This document shows, piece by piece, positions 54,388 through 63,607 of a stretch of 64,000 nt of DNA. Under the pieces are notes generated by a model. That model made no database searches. It had not been told where the DNA came from and saw only the letters and a list, made by a program, of their open reading frames with translations. The stretch is from NCBI RefSeq assembly GCF_003443675.1, contig NZ_CP031963.1, positions 5,866,501 to 5,930,500 on the forward strand, read 5' to 3'. The position numbers and the translations under genes are program-made. The stretch's first letter is position 1; every line of letters begins with the position of its first letter. Origin of the DNA: Aquimarina sp. BL5 (lineage in GTDB: Bacteria; Bacteroidota; Bacteroidia; Flavobacteriales; Flavobacteriaceae).

Positions 54388-55929
54388 ATGCAAGAGAAAT
54401 TTGATGTCATTATTATTGGGAGTGGATTAGGAGGATTGGTTTCTGCAAATATCCTAGCTAAAGAAGGTAAGAAGGTATGTGTTTTAGAAAAGAACAACCA
54501 GTTCGGAGGAAACTTACAGACTTTTGTTAGAGACAAAAGTATATTCGATACCGGCATTCATTATATAGGAGGTTTGGATAAAGGCCAGAATTTGTATAAG
54601 TACTTTAAGTACCTGGATATTATGGATGATCTGAAAATCAAAAAAATGAATGTTGATGGCTATGATCTAATTACTTTTGATAATGATGAGTTCGAGTATC
54701 CCCACGCACAAGGATATGATAATTTTGTAAAACAGTTGGTGAAGTTTTTTCCTGAAGAAGAAAAAGGAATAAAGGAATATGTTAGTAAAGTACGGGATAC
54801 TTGCTATAGATTTCCATTGTATAATTTACAAGAAGGAGATCGATATTATGGAGAAGATCTATTAACACTTAAAGCCAAAGATTATATAGATAGTGTTGTA
54901 CAAGATCCTAAGTTAAGAGCGGTTCTTGCCGGTTCCAACCTATTGTACGCAGGCGATCCAGAAAAAACACCATTTTATGTTCATGCATTATCTGTTAACT
55001 CATATATGGAGAGTGCCTGGAGATGCATTCAGGGAGGAAGTCAGATAGCTAAATTGTTGGTAAAAAGATTCAGAGCACTTGGAGGTAAAATTTTTAAATA
55101 TCAGGAAGTAAATAAATTTAATTTTGAAGAAGATAAATTAGTAGCCGTTTCTACCACCAAAGGAGATACTTTTTATGGAGATAATTTTATTTCTAATGTA
55201 GATCCTAAACTTACGCTTCAGATTATTGGTAAGGAACGTTTTAGGAATTTATATTATAAAAGGATACAAAATACTGAAAGTGTTATTTCTTCTTTTAGTC
55301 TGTATCTTGTTTTTAAGAAAGGTACGTTTCCCTACCTTAATAAAAATTATTATCACACGAATTCATTAGAAAAAGTTTGGACTACGCAAAATTATGAAGA
55401 AGAAAGCTGGCCAGAAGCGTATCTAATTTCTATGAGTGAAGATGTGAAAAACAAGGGATACGCGGATAACCTTACTTCTATTGCGTATATGCGTTTTGAA
55501 GAAGTAGAAGCATGGGCAGATACCTTTAATACAGTAGCAATAAAGAACGATAGAGGAGAGGATTATGAAGCGTTTAAAGAACGTAAAATTAAAGTGTATC
55601 TCAAAGAAATAGAGAAAAAATTCCCAAATATTCGATCATGTATCAAATCAGTGCATACTTCTACTCCTTTATCATATAGAGATTATATCGGTTGTCATGA
55701 AGGTTCTGCATATGGTTTTGTTAAAGATGCTGATAACCCTATGAAATCTTTTTTATCACCAAGAACTAAGATTCCTAACCTATTATTTACAGGTCAGGGA
55801 TTAAACATGCATGGTGTGCTAGGTGTAACGATTAGCGCAGTTGTAACTTGTGGAGAATTAGTAGGTAAGGAACATTTGTTAAAACAAATAAAAAATACTT
55901 TGGCAGAAAAAGAACTATCCGATTCGTAA
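54388..55929 (+). CDS. FAD-dependent phytoene desaturase/retinol saturase-like oxidoreductase
   Basis: 513 residues. The N-terminal dinucleotide motif is DVIIIGSGLGGLVSANILAKEGKKVCVLEK, and TGIHYIGG and the C-terminal NLLFTGQGLNMHGVLGVTISA are typical of the CrtI/RetSat group. These enzymes add or remove double bonds in isoprenoids and polyenes. In this cluster it could set the polyene unsaturation or work on the resorcinol chain. It starts directly after the MMPL stop and ends in a TAATG overlap. Confidence 0.9.
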   Translation: MQEKFDVIIIGSGLGGLVSANILAKEGKKVCVLEKNNQFGGNLQTFVRDKSIFDTGIHYIGGLDKGQNLYKYFKYLDIMDDLKIKKMNVDGYDLITFDNDEFEYPHAQGYDNFVKQLVKFFPEEEKGIKEYVSKVRDTCYRFPLYNLQEGDRYYGEDLLTLKAKDYIDSVVQDPKLRAVLAGSNLLYAGDPEKTPFYVHALSVNSYMESAWRCIQGGSQIAKLLVKRFRALGGKIFKYQEVNKFNFEEDKLVAVSTTKGDTFYGDNFISNVDPKLTLQIIGKERFRNLYYKRIQNTESVISSFSLYLVFKKGTFPYLNKNYYHTNSLEKVWTTQNYEEESWPEAYLISMSEDVKNKGYADNLTSIAYMRFEEVEAWADTFNTVAIKNDRGEDYEAFKERKIKVYLKEIEKKFPNIRSCIKSVHTSTPLSYRDYIGCHEGSAYGFVKDADNPMKSFLSPRTKIPNLLFTGQGLNMHGVLGVTISAVVTCGELVGKEHLLKQIKNTLAEKELSDS

Positions 55930-57596
55930 TGAAGAATTTTTTCTATTATATATTTTTTCTGTTTGTTGTAATAGCATCATCATCTTGTGGTGTGAAGAAA
56001 TCATTGGCAGCAAGACCAGATATTTCTGGAATAGAAAGTGTTGATACCACCAGAATAAAACATAGCCAAACTTTTTTTACACTCAATAATAATTTGCTGC
56101 GTAAAAATAAGCAGGGATTATGGGAAATGTATCTGGAAGGAAAACCTTTAGAAAGAGGAATTGCTGCTGGAAGTTTAGGGCGAGAATTGATCAAAATACA
56201 GGAAGACGCTTTTATCGGAAAGATTACAGAACTGATTCCTTCAGAAGGGTATCTTAAGTTTTTAAGTAAAATCATAGCCTGGTATAATCGTAAGTTACAT
56301 CTTAATGTCCCTGAAGAGTATAAAACCGAAATCTACGGAGTTTCTAGATATGCCTCCAATGATTATAATGATTTTGCAGAGCCTTACGTTCGTATGTTGT
56401 ATGCTCACGGAGCCCACGATATTGGACATGCATTACAAGATTTGATGCTGGTAGGATGTACTTCATTTGCGGCTTGGGATGATAAAACTGAGGATGGGAA
56501 ATTACTTATTGGACGTAATTTTGACTTCTATGCAGGAGATGATTTTTCCAAAGAAAAATTAGTCACTTTTATGAATCCTTCAGAAGGCTATAAGTTTATG
56601 ACTTATGGATGGGCAGGAATGATGGGAGCATTATCCGGAATGAATGAAGAAGGATTGACTATTACGATTAATGCTGGTAAATCTAAAATTCCATTGGTGG
56701 CTAAAACCCCCATATCAATTCTGACAAGAGAAATATTACAATATGCCTCTACAATTGATGAAGCTATAGCGATTGCTAAAAAGAGAGAAGTCTTTGTGTC
56801 AGAATCTATTATGATAGGTAGTGCCAAAGATAAAAGAGCAGCATTGATAGAGGTTTCACCAAATAATTTTGGAGTTTATAATGTTCTAAATACCAATCAA
56901 TTGGTGTGTTCTAATCATTTTCAGAGTAATACTTATGTCGAAGATAAGCGTAATCAAAAAGCAATAGCAGAAAGTCATTCTTTCTATAGATATCAGCGAA
57001 TGACAGAGCTTTTATCGGAAAATGATAAACTGAATCCAGAAAAAGCAGTAGCCATATTAAGAAACAGAGATGGTCTGGACAATGAGTTAATAGGATATGG
57101 TAATGAAAAGGCTTTGAATCAAATGTTAGCGCATCACGGAATTGTATTTCAACCCGAAGAACGGAAAGTTTGGGTTTCTACAAATCCTTATCAAATGGGA
57201 GAATTCGTTGCCTACGATTTAGATGAAGTTTTCGGAAGATTAAAAGAACAAAAGGCAGAAGTTGTGATTGCCTCAGAATCTCTAAATGTTTCGGAAGATC
57301 CATTTATTCATACCCAAACGTATGCTAATTATGAGGAATTTAGGGTGCTAAGTAGAAAAATTGAAGCTGCTACCGATACAGAAGAAAGGGTATCAGAAGA
57401 GGAGCTTTCCAAATTTCAAAACTTGAACCCTAATTATTGGGCAACATATTTTGTGCTTGGAGAATATCATTACACACAAAAAGATTACAAAAAGGCATTA
57501 GTAGCTTTTAAGCAAGCTATGAAAAGAGAAGTAACTACAGTTCCTGATATGGAGAATCTAAAAAAATATATCAGAAAGTGTGAACGAAAAATATAA
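55929..57596 (+). CDS. C45/penicillin acyltransferase-like Ntn hydrolase lipoprotein with TPR tail
   Basis: 555 residues. A lipoprotein signal (IASSSCGVKK, Cys20) precedes a domain with LVGCTSFAAWDDKTEDGK, where Cys177 is the expected N-terminal nucleophile after autocleavage, and GRNFDFYAGDD and MNEEGLTITINAG follow the AAT pattern. TPR-like helices lie near the end (YWATYFVLGEYHYTQKDYKK). The family moves or cleaves acyl groups on amides and related bonds. In the envelope it may form or break the flexirubin ester. That role is inference. Confidence 0.87.
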   Translation: MKNFFYYIFFLFVVIASSSCGVKKSLAARPDISGIESVDTTRIKHSQTFFTLNNNLLRKNKQGLWEMYLEGKPLERGIAAGSLGRELIKIQEDAFIGKITELIPSEGYLKFLSKIIAWYNRKLHLNVPEEYKTEIYGVSRYASNDYNDFAEPYVRMLYAHGAHDIGHALQDLMLVGCTSFAAWDDKTEDGKLLIGRNFDFYAGDDFSKEKLVTFMNPSEGYKFMTYGWAGMMGALSGMNEEGLTITINAGKSKIPLVAKTPISILTREILQYASTIDEAIAIAKKREVFVSESIMIGSAKDKRAALIEVSPNNFGVYNVLNTNQLVCSNHFQSNTYVEDKRNQKAIAESHSFYRYQRMTELLSENDKLNPEKAVAILRNRDGLDNELIGYGNEKALNQMLAHHGIVFQPEERKVWVSTNPYQMGEFVAYDLDEVFGRLKEQKAEVVIASESLNVSEDPFIHTQTYANYEEFRVLSRKIEAATDTEERVSEEELSKFQNLNPNYWATYFVLGEYHYTQKDYKKALVAFKQAMKREVTTVPDMENLKKYIRKCERKI

Positions 57597-57600
57597 GTTA

Positions 57601-58893
57601 ATGATTAGGAATATAGAACAATCTACACTAACAGAAATATCAAATCTTCAGAATAAAAAACTTCGGGAGTTAGTAGATTTTGTTTCGCAATATTCTCCTT
57701 ACTATAGAAGATTGTTCGCTACGCTTGATATTTCAAAATCAGCTATCAAAACCGTTGAGGACCTTAAAAAACTTCCTATCACTACCAAGGACGATTTACA
57801 AGCATATAATGATGATTTTTTATGTGTACCTAAATCAGAAATTGTGGATTATGTAACGACCTCAGGAACTTTAGGTAAACCAGTTACCTTTGCCCTCACA
57901 GAAAAAGACTTAGAACGATTGGCTTATAACGAAGCGGCTTCTTTTGAAACTGCAGGAGTAACCAAAACAGATGTGGTACAACTAACCACAACCTTGGATC
58001 GTAGATTTATGGCGGGTCTTGCATATTTTTTAGGAACAAGAAAATTGGGTGCAGCAATGGTTCGTGTAGGGTCCGGTATTCCGGAATTACAATGGGATTC
58101 TATAGAACGTTTTCAATCGACATATTTAGTAGTAGTCCCTTCTTTTTTATTAAGATTGATCTCTTATGCAGAAACGCACGGTATTGATTATAGAAACTCT
58201 TCGGTAAAAGCTGCGATATGCATAGGAGAACCACTAAGAGATCAAGATTTTAATCTTAATACCTTAGGAAGCAAGATCAAAGAGAAATGGGATATTGATC
58301 TGTATTCTACCTATGCGTCTACTGAGATGAGTACGGCATTTACAGAGTGCGAAGCACATCAAGGAGGGCATCACCGTCCTGAATTGATCATTACTGAGAT
58401 TCTTGATGAATATGGTAATGCGGTTGAAGAAGGAGAAGTAGGAGAATTGGCAATCACTACACTTGGTATTGAAGCGATGCCTTTGTTACGTTATACTACA
58501 GGTGATATGGTACAGGCACATACGGAACCGTGTAGTTGTGGGAGGACTACTATGCGATTAAGTCCTGTACTTGGTAGAAAGAAGCACATGATTAAGTATA
58601 AAGGAACTACATTATATCCGCAAAGTGTTATAGAAGTTCTTACCAGTTTCGAAGGATTAGGTATGTATGTGATCGAAGTAGTGATTGGAGAGCTTGGTAC
58701 CGATAGATTATTAATTCATGTATCTGATTCTTTAAATTCTTTGCAGCAAAAAGAGCTAAAAGAACATCTTAGAGCAAATCTGCGAGTAGTTCCCGACTTA
58801 GTATTAAATACTAAAGCAGCTTTAAAAGCTAAAAAGTTTCCTGAGATGAGTCGTAAGCCTATTTCTTTTATTGATTCTAGGGAAATTATATAG
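57601..58893 (+). CDS. PaaK-like AMP-forming ligase, probably 4-coumarate activating
   Basis: 430 residues from the ATG at 57601; a GTG at 57580 would overlap the previous gene more. It has the adenylation motifs TTSGTLGKPVTF, YSTYASTEMSTAFTECEAHQG and LLRYTTGDM, and a C-terminal domain (VIEVLTSFEGLG). This is the phenylacetate-CoA ligase layout. With tyrosine ammonia-lyase in the same cluster it most likely activates 4-coumarate for loading on ACP. It is the last gene of the cluster and is followed by a terminator 5 nt later. Confidence 0.9.
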   Translation: MIRNIEQSTLTEISNLQNKKLRELVDFVSQYSPYYRRLFATLDISKSAIKTVEDLKKLPITTKDDLQAYNDDFLCVPKSEIVDYVTTSGTLGKPVTFALTEKDLERLAYNEAASFETAGVTKTDVVQLTTTLDRRFMAGLAYFLGTRKLGAAMVRVGSGIPELQWDSIERFQSTYLVVVPSFLLRLISYAETHGIDYRNSSVKAAICIGEPLRDQDFNLNTLGSKIKEKWDIDLYSTYASTEMSTAFTECEAHQGGHHRPELIITEILDEYGNAVEEGEVGELAITTLGIEAMPLLRYTTGDMVQAHTEPCSCGRTTMRLSPVLGRKKHMIKYKGTTLYPQSVIEVLTSFEGLGMYVIEVVIGELGTDRLLIHVSDSLNSLQQKELKEHLRANLRVVPDLVLNTKAALKAKKFPEMSRKPISFIDSREII

Positions 58894-58898
58894 AAAAC

Positions 58899-58933
58899 AA
58901 GACCTCACAGGTGTTCAAAACCTGTGAGGTCTT
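58899..58933. terminator. Intrinsic terminator of the flexirubin cluster
   Basis: A 14-bp perfect stem (AAGACCTCACAGGT, 58899-58912, with ACCTGTGAGGTCTT, 58920-58933) has a 7-nt loop and ends in TTTT. It lies directly after the ligase stop codon. Confidence 0.93.
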
Positions 58934-59018
58934 TTGGAAAATTGATTGCTTTTTATCTATTTAATTTTTAGCTAAAAGGAAAGTTTCTCTTTTGTAAGGG
59001 ATAAGTTTTTCACATTTC

Positions 59019-59068
59019 TTTAACGAAATACGTAGTATTTATCATAAATTTAAGGAATACTAATTTTA
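59019..59068 (+). promoter_or_regulatory. Shared upstream element, copy 1
   Basis: Nearly the same 50 nt occur before the paralogous gene (60064-60113). The core TAGTATTTATC...TAAATTTA...CTAATTTTA (59033-59068) differs from copy 2 at 4 of 36 positions. The left part (TTTAA, 2 nt, GA...) also aligns with mismatches. It ends 13 nt before the ATG. TAAATTTA is close to the -7 consensus. Confidence 0.6.
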
Positions 59069-59081
59069 AAACCTTTAACCA

Positions 59082-59771
59082 ATGAAAATTAAAAATGTTA
59101 CACTGATCGTCATGATATCAGGGCTTTTACTATTTGTTTATTACACACAAGAAGGGAGAAATGGAGACAAAATCAACCAGCCAACAGGGGAGTTACTCGC
59201 AGAAAATATACGGGAAGCAGGATTCTCAGCAGTTTTAACTGACAAGGAAAAGAGTCACCTTATCGCAAAAGAAAAATTAAAAAAAGCACTTAGTCCAAGA
59301 GAATTGCCGGGGAAAGAGTCTTCGGCGATGGGTCTTGATAATGAAGCAGCACAAGTAAAAAATGCCATAGATACAGTTTCATTGAGTACAGCAAAAGCTT
59401 GGACTCAAGCTTGGAGGGCAGCAAATCCAGATACTACGAAGGCTAGCAGAAGCTATCTTGTACCTGCTGCGGATTTAGTAGAAGTCCTTAATGAGATGGG
59501 GGTTATCAGTGATGATGCGGCCTCATCTGCTGATACTACGAATCAGGGAGTTCGGGTCTATATGGGAATCGAAGTAACAGGAAAAATTTCTGTAAATAAA
59601 ATACTTATGGTAGGAACTCAGGTAGATGATTCTGGTGTACATAGAGATATTATAAATGGTACTATTGATGGGAAAGGAACAAGACCTCCTAATTCTACGA
59701 GCGGGATTTATGATTTTACTCTACCTTGCCCTAATACTTGTGATAATGAGAGTCCGCTCGATAATCAATGA
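59082..59771 (+). CDS. Membrane-anchored or secreted protein of the CPNTCDN family (paralogue A)
   Basis: 229 residues, family not recognised. An N-terminal hydrophobic segment (about 6-21, VTLIVMISGLLLFVYY) is an anchor or signal peptide. After a charged linker of about 75 residues the core starts with AWTQAWRAANPD, then SYLVPAADLVEVLNEMGVI, VRVYMGIEV, ILMVGTQVDDSG and INGTIDG, and ends in SGIYDFTLPCPNTCDN. The same core makes up the whole protein at 60227. The C-terminal Cys pair may bind metal, form a disulfide or be modified. Function unknown. Confidence 0.8.
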   Translation: MKIKNVTLIVMISGLLLFVYYTQEGRNGDKINQPTGELLAENIREAGFSAVLTDKEKSHLIAKEKLKKALSPRELPGKESSAMGLDNEAAQVKNAIDTVSLSTAKAWTQAWRAANPDTTKASRSYLVPAADLVEVLNEMGVISDDAASSADTTNQGVRVYMGIEVTGKISVNKILMVGTQVDDSGVHRDIINGTIDGKGTRPPNSTSGIYDFTLPCPNTCDNESPLDNQ

Positions 59772-60226
59772 TATAGCAACTATAGAAATCTTCTTTATAA
59801 AAAGCTATTATATTTGAGTTTAATAAAAAATAGTCTTGGTGATCTAATGTTTTAAAATATAACATTTTTAGATTTTGATGTTCTTTTAGATCTAACAGTA
59901 CACCTCTATATGTTGTCAGGTTTTGACATCATTAGAACCTTAAGATTTTGAATTAAAATAACGCCCTCTTTTTATGCGTTTAAGATATAATGATTAAGTT
60001 ACTCTTTTATAAGTGATTGGTTTCCTTTAAGTAAACTGTTTTTTTATGATTTTTTCATACTGGTTTAATGATTTCCATAGTATTTATCCTAAATTTAGGC
60101 AATGCTAATTTTAGATATAACAATAATATCAAAATTCATTATTAATTTAAGCAGATTATTTACAAACTGTTACCCTATATTTTGTAAGCTTATTTAATCG
60201 TATTACTAATTTAAACCAAAAACAAA
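59772..60226. other. Intergenic region between the two paralogues
   Basis: 455 nt without a convincing gene. It contains TATATTTG (59809-59816, without a good -33 element) and the second shared element at 60064-60113. The last 113 nt would be the 5' leader of the gene at 60227. I see no stable hairpin by eye. Confidence 0.5.
60064..60113 (+). promoter_or_regulatory. Shared upstream element, copy 2
   Basis: The core 60078-60113 is the counterpart of 59033-59068, with 32 of 36 positions identical and no gaps. It lies 113 nt before the ATG at 60227, against 13 nt in copy 1, so the sequence was kept although its distance to the gene differs. It may be a promoter or a binding site of the response regulator encoded downstream. 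Confidence 0.6.
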
Positions 60227-60649
60227 ATGAGTAACCCAAACAACGAAAACACAGTAGAATCAGATGTAGCAGCAGAATGGACAGCGGCCTGGAGAGAACA
60301 ATGTCCTGATAATTGTAAAGCCTTTTTAATCCCGGCAGTAGATTTAATCGAAGTCTTAAACGAAATGGGTATTCTAAAAGACAAGGCAGCAGCAAAAGCT
60401 CAGAAAAGAGCTTCTAAGAATAAATTAGATGTAAGAGCCTATATGGCCATTGGATCTGAAGATGGAGGTCCAGTAGAAGAAAGATTGTTAATTGTCGGTA
60501 CACAAGAGGTTGATGGTGTATATAGAGATGTTATTAATGGGGAAATAGACGGAAAATCGGTAGGTTTAGGCGATAGTTCTAATAGTGGTATCTATGATTT
60601 TACATTACCGTGTCCTAATACCTGTGATAATGATAGTAAACTAAACTAG
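60227..60649 (+). CDS. Small cytosolic-looking protein of the CPNTCDN family (paralogue B)
   Basis: 140 residues without signal peptide or membrane segment. It aligns with the core of paralogue A over almost its full length: EWTAAWREQCPD, AFLIPAVDLIEVLNEMGIL, VRAYMAIGS, LLIVGTQEVDGVYRDVINGEIDG and SGIYDFTLPCPNTCDN. An extra Cys pair near 25-30 (CPDNC) mirrors the tail CPNTC and is absent from A. It starts an apparent operon with the 7-TM, kinase and regulator genes (16 nt to the next). Function unknown. Confidence 0.82.
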   Translation: MSNPNNENTVESDVAAEWTAAWREQCPDNCKAFLIPAVDLIEVLNEMGILKDKAAAKAQKRASKNKLDVRAYMAIGSEDGGPVEERLLIVGTQEVDGVYRDVINGEIDGKSVGLGDSSNSGIYDFTLPCPNTCDNDSKLN

Positions 60650-60665
60650 AGTTTGATAAAATTTT

Positions 60666-61304
60666 ATGACTATAGTAGAAATACTTTCTCATTTAGGAAC
60701 TTTTATACTGTTTATTAATACAGTCTTATGTATTAAAAGCTTTTCTTTGAAAAGAAGAAGAGCTTTTAATATTATGAGTGTATATCTAACGGTTACTTTT
60801 ACAATAATAATAATTACTTCGTATTATCAGAGTAAAGGGATGAATAATTTATTTCTTTCCCATTTTTACTTTGTTTGTCAATTCATGTTTCTGTCATTTT
60901 TTTTTAAGAATTTATTGATAAATAAAACTCAAAGAAAAATAATTAATATCATTTTGGTAGGAGTTGTAATTACTATATTATTCCAATATTTATATAAACC
61001 TAATTTATTTTATAAATTCAACCTATTTGAAATTGTTCTTACTTCGGTTCCATTAATAATGTATTCAATAGTACATTTTTATAATATGTTGGGGAAAGAA
61101 AAAGAATATTTATATATAAACTCAGGTGTGTTTTTATATCTAACTGGTAGTACATTATTATTTGTAGCAGGAAACTATATTGTTTCGTCTAATTCAGTGC
61201 TAAATAAATCAATCTGGATTATTAATTCAGTATTATTTATAGTTTATCAAATTCTAATTTTTATAGAATGGAGGAAGTCGTTTTATCAGAAGAAAATTCA
61301 ATAA
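60666..61304 (+). CDS. Seven-transmembrane protein, probable sensor subunit
   Basis: 212 residues made almost only of membrane helices. Seven are visible (about 3-25, 33-54, 64-84, 91-110, 120-141, 148-172, 182-206), with short basic loops. No catalytic domain or known motif is present. The last 37 nt overlap the histidine kinase gene, so the two are translationally coupled. It looks like the sensing module of a 7TM-type kinase encoded as its own protein. The signal is unknown. Confidence 0.8.
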   Translation: MTIVEILSHLGTFILFINTVLCIKSFSLKRRRAFNIMSVYLTVTFTIIIITSYYQSKGMNNLFLSHFYFVCQFMFLSFFFKNLLINKTQRKIINIILVGVVITILFQYLYKPNLFYKFNLFEIVLTSVPLIMYSIVHFYNMLGKEKEYLYINSGVFLYLTGSTLLFVAGNYIVSSNSVLNKSIWIINSVLFIVYQILIFIEWRKSFYQKKIQ

Positions 61305-62074
61305 TATTTATGCTAGTTGCAGGTATTACTATTTTATTATTAATGGCTTCAGCTTTATTGTTGTTTTTCTATTTTTCCAATAAAAAGATTGTCCAGAAAG
61401 AACTAGAAAAAGCAAACTTAGCATTGTCTTACCAAAAAGACTTGTTACATAGCACTATAGAAACGCAAGAAGAAGAACGTAAACGAATAGCACAGGATCT
61501 GCATGATGCTATTAGTGCTAAATTGAATGTGGTAAGTCTTAGTACCAATGTATTAATAGATGGTAAATTAGCAAAAGAGGAGCAGGCACATACCTTACAA
61601 CATATATTATCCGTAACCACCAAAACCTTAGAAAGTTCTAGGAGATTAGCTCACAATCTTTTACCGCCGATTTTAGAAAACTTCGGTCTTCAGGCGGCCA
61701 TAGAAGAACTTTGTGATGAATTTATCAGTAGTAAAAAAGTGAAGGTAAATTATGAGATAAAATATAAAGATCTATTGTCTAAAAGCAATGAATTGCATAT
61801 CTTCAGGATTATTCAGGAACTTCTAAATAATTCGGTCAGACATGGTAAAGCAGAAAATATAACATTAAAAATAAATGAGACTAACGAACAATTAGATTTA
61901 GAATACTCTGATGATGGAAAAGGATTTGATATAAAATCGGTAAATAAAAATAAGGGAATAGGCCTCAGAAATATCGAAAGTAGAGTAGAGATACTCGATG
62001 GGAAGCTTTCATATTACAGTGAGATCGGTAATGGAGCAAATTTTAACATTAGCACTAAAAAACCTCAACCATGA
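61268..62074 (+). CDS. Sensor histidine kinase (HisKA_3 / HATPase_c)
   Basis: 268 residues. One transmembrane helix (about 12-36) and a short coiled coil precede the HisKA_3 box EEERKRIAQDLHDAISAKL (phospho-His79). The HATPase_c domain has the N box RIIQELLNNSVRHG, G1 DDGKGFD and G2 GIGLRNIESRV. No periplasmic or PAS sensing domain is present, so input probably comes from the 7-TM partner. It overlaps the response regulator gene by 4 nt (ATGA). Confidence 0.93.
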   Translation: MEEVVLSEENSIIFMLVAGITILLLMASALLLFFYFSNKKIVQKELEKANLALSYQKDLLHSTIETQEEERKRIAQDLHDAISAKLNVVSLSTNVLIDGKLAKEEQAHTLQHILSVTTKTLESSRRLAHNLLPPILENFGLQAAIEELCDEFISSKKVKVNYEIKYKDLLSKSNELHIFRIIQELLNNSVRHGKAENITLKINETNEQLDLEYSDDGKGFDIKSVNKNKGIGLRNIESRVEILDGKLSYYSEIGNGANFNISTKKPQP

Positions 62075-62739
62075 AAAAAGATATCATTAAACTAGCTATT
62101 GCCGATGACGAAACATTATTTAGACAAGGAATCACTTTCATCCTAGATAAAGAAAGTAATATAGAAATTAATATTCAGGCGGAGAACGGCAATGACCTGA
62201 TCAAACAATTAAACCTAACAAGAGATTTACCAGAGATCATTTTAATGGATCTTAAAATGCCAGATCTTAATGGGGTAGAAACCACGAAGATTGTCAAGAA
62301 AAAGTTTCCTGAAATTAAAATCATCGCACTAACAAGTTATTATAGCAAACCTTTTATTACTAATATGATGCAGCAAGGAGCTGTTGCTTATCTTGCCAAA
62401 AATGCTACACCTACCGAGGTTATAAGTACCATAAACCATGTAGCTGTAAAGGGTTTTTATTATGATGAAAATGTCATGAGTATTCTGGAAGAAGCTTCAT
62501 TGAAGATGAATAAACAATCCAGAGATGATGAATACTTAACCAAACGAGAACGAGAGGTTCTAAAACTAATTTGTGAACAAAAAACTACAGCAGAAATCGG
62601 AGAACAATTATTTATAAGCCCAAGAACAGTAGAAGGACATCGTAATAATTTATTAGTAAAAACGGGTTCTAAGAATATTGCAGGTCTAGTCATACACGCT
62701 ATAGAGAACCAAATATTTGTAAGAAATCAACAAATATAA
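62071..62739 (+). CDS. NarL/FixJ-type response regulator
   Basis: 222 residues. The receiver domain has the acidic pair ADDE, phospho-acceptor Asp60 in IILMDLKMPDLNG and a Lys near 107 in AYLAKNATP. The LuxR-type HTH is at about 155-215 (LTKREREVLKLICEQKTTAE, ISPRTVEGHRNNLLVKTG). It is the partner of the preceding kinase. The shared elements at 59019-59068 and 60064-60113 are candidate targets, which would make the operon self-regulated. Confidence 0.95.
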   Translation: MKKDIIKLAIADDETLFRQGITFILDKESNIEINIQAENGNDLIKQLNLTRDLPEIILMDLKMPDLNGVETTKIVKKKFPEIKIIALTSYYSKPFITNMMQQGAVAYLAKNATPTEVISTINHVAVKGFYYDENVMSILEEASLKMNKQSRDDEYLTKREREVLKLICEQKTTAEIGEQLFISPRTVEGHRNNLLVKTGSKNIAGLVIHAIENQIFVRNQQI

Positions 62740-63202
62740 TAGGTATTAAAACTTTTGCGTAAGTATCGTCTTATTTGACTCTATGTGAGTTTTATTAAAT
62801 AAAATAACATAAAAATTCCCCTTTAACATATTTTTATGTTAATAAGTGGTTTTAAAGGTTAAAACACGTTAAAGCACTTGACAAAATTGCCATTTGCCAT
62901 ATATTAAAAGTGTTGATTTATTTAAACAAAAGAATAAATTAATGTTGCGGAAAATAGATTAATAATTAATCACATTTCCTACGAATTTGAAATTTTATAA
63001 AGCTATTGAATATGTTTGTTTCATATTCTTGATCTCTTAAATTAACTATTAGAGATTTCATTGTAAGCACTATTACCTTATAGCTTTTTTCAAAAATTTT
63101 TTTAGAATTATATATAAGTCGTTATAATTTTTAGTTATAAGAATTTTGATTTGAATATTTCAAATTCATTTAAAACTAATTTTTAATATTTAAAACTTAA
63201 TT
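62740..63202. other. Intergenic region with promoter and leader of the YtxH gene
   Basis: 463 nt, very AT-rich, without a gene on either strand that I can support. It contains the promoter at 62986-63018 and a leader of about 180 nt before the ATG at 63203. Confidence 0.55.
62986..63018 (+). promoter_or_regulatory. Promoter of the YtxH-domain gene
   Basis: TTTG (62986-62989), a 21-nt spacer and TATGTTTG (63011-63018) fit TTTG-N17-23-TAnnTTTG. Transcription would start near 63025. Confidence 0.65.
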
Positions 63203-63532
63203 ATGTCAAGTAGTAACAACACAATTATCGGATTAGCAACAGGAGCAGCACTCGGTGCAGTAACAGCACTATTATTTGCACCCGATACAGGAAAAAATAC
63301 CAGAAAGAAAATTAAAGTCAAGGTAAAAGACACAACGGATGATTTAGCAGAAAGAGCGAATACAATCTCCAACGAGATCACATCAAAATTTAATTCACAG
63401 AAAGCAGAATTTTCTAGAGAAATCGATGGTTTAGTGAGTGACATGAGCTTAAAAGCGGACGATGTGATAGTGACTTTAGAGAAAAAACTGGAAATGATGA
63501 GAAAAAGAAATGAAAAGATTAATGCTAACTAA
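63203..63532 (+). CDS. YtxH-domain small membrane-associated protein
   Basis: 109 residues. The start matches YtxH: IIGLATGAALGAVTALLFAPDTGKNTRKKI, a glycine and alanine-rich hydrophobic segment followed by APxxGxxxR. The rest is a charged coiled coil (DDLAERANTISNEITSKFNSQ, EKKLEMMRKRNEK). Such proteins are often stress-linked and sit at the membrane with the helix in the cytoplasm. It has its own promoter. Confidence 0.9.
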   Translation: MSSSNNTIIGLATGAALGAVTALLFAPDTGKNTRKKIKVKVKDTTDDLAERANTISNEITSKFNSQKAEFSREIDGLVSDMSLKADDVIVTLEKKLEMMRKRNEKINAN

Positions 63533-63607
63533 CGGCTCATTAAACGTCGTTGATATTTAAATAAAACTAAATAAAAGTTAGTAATTAATAATTTCAAAAA
63601 TATAAAC

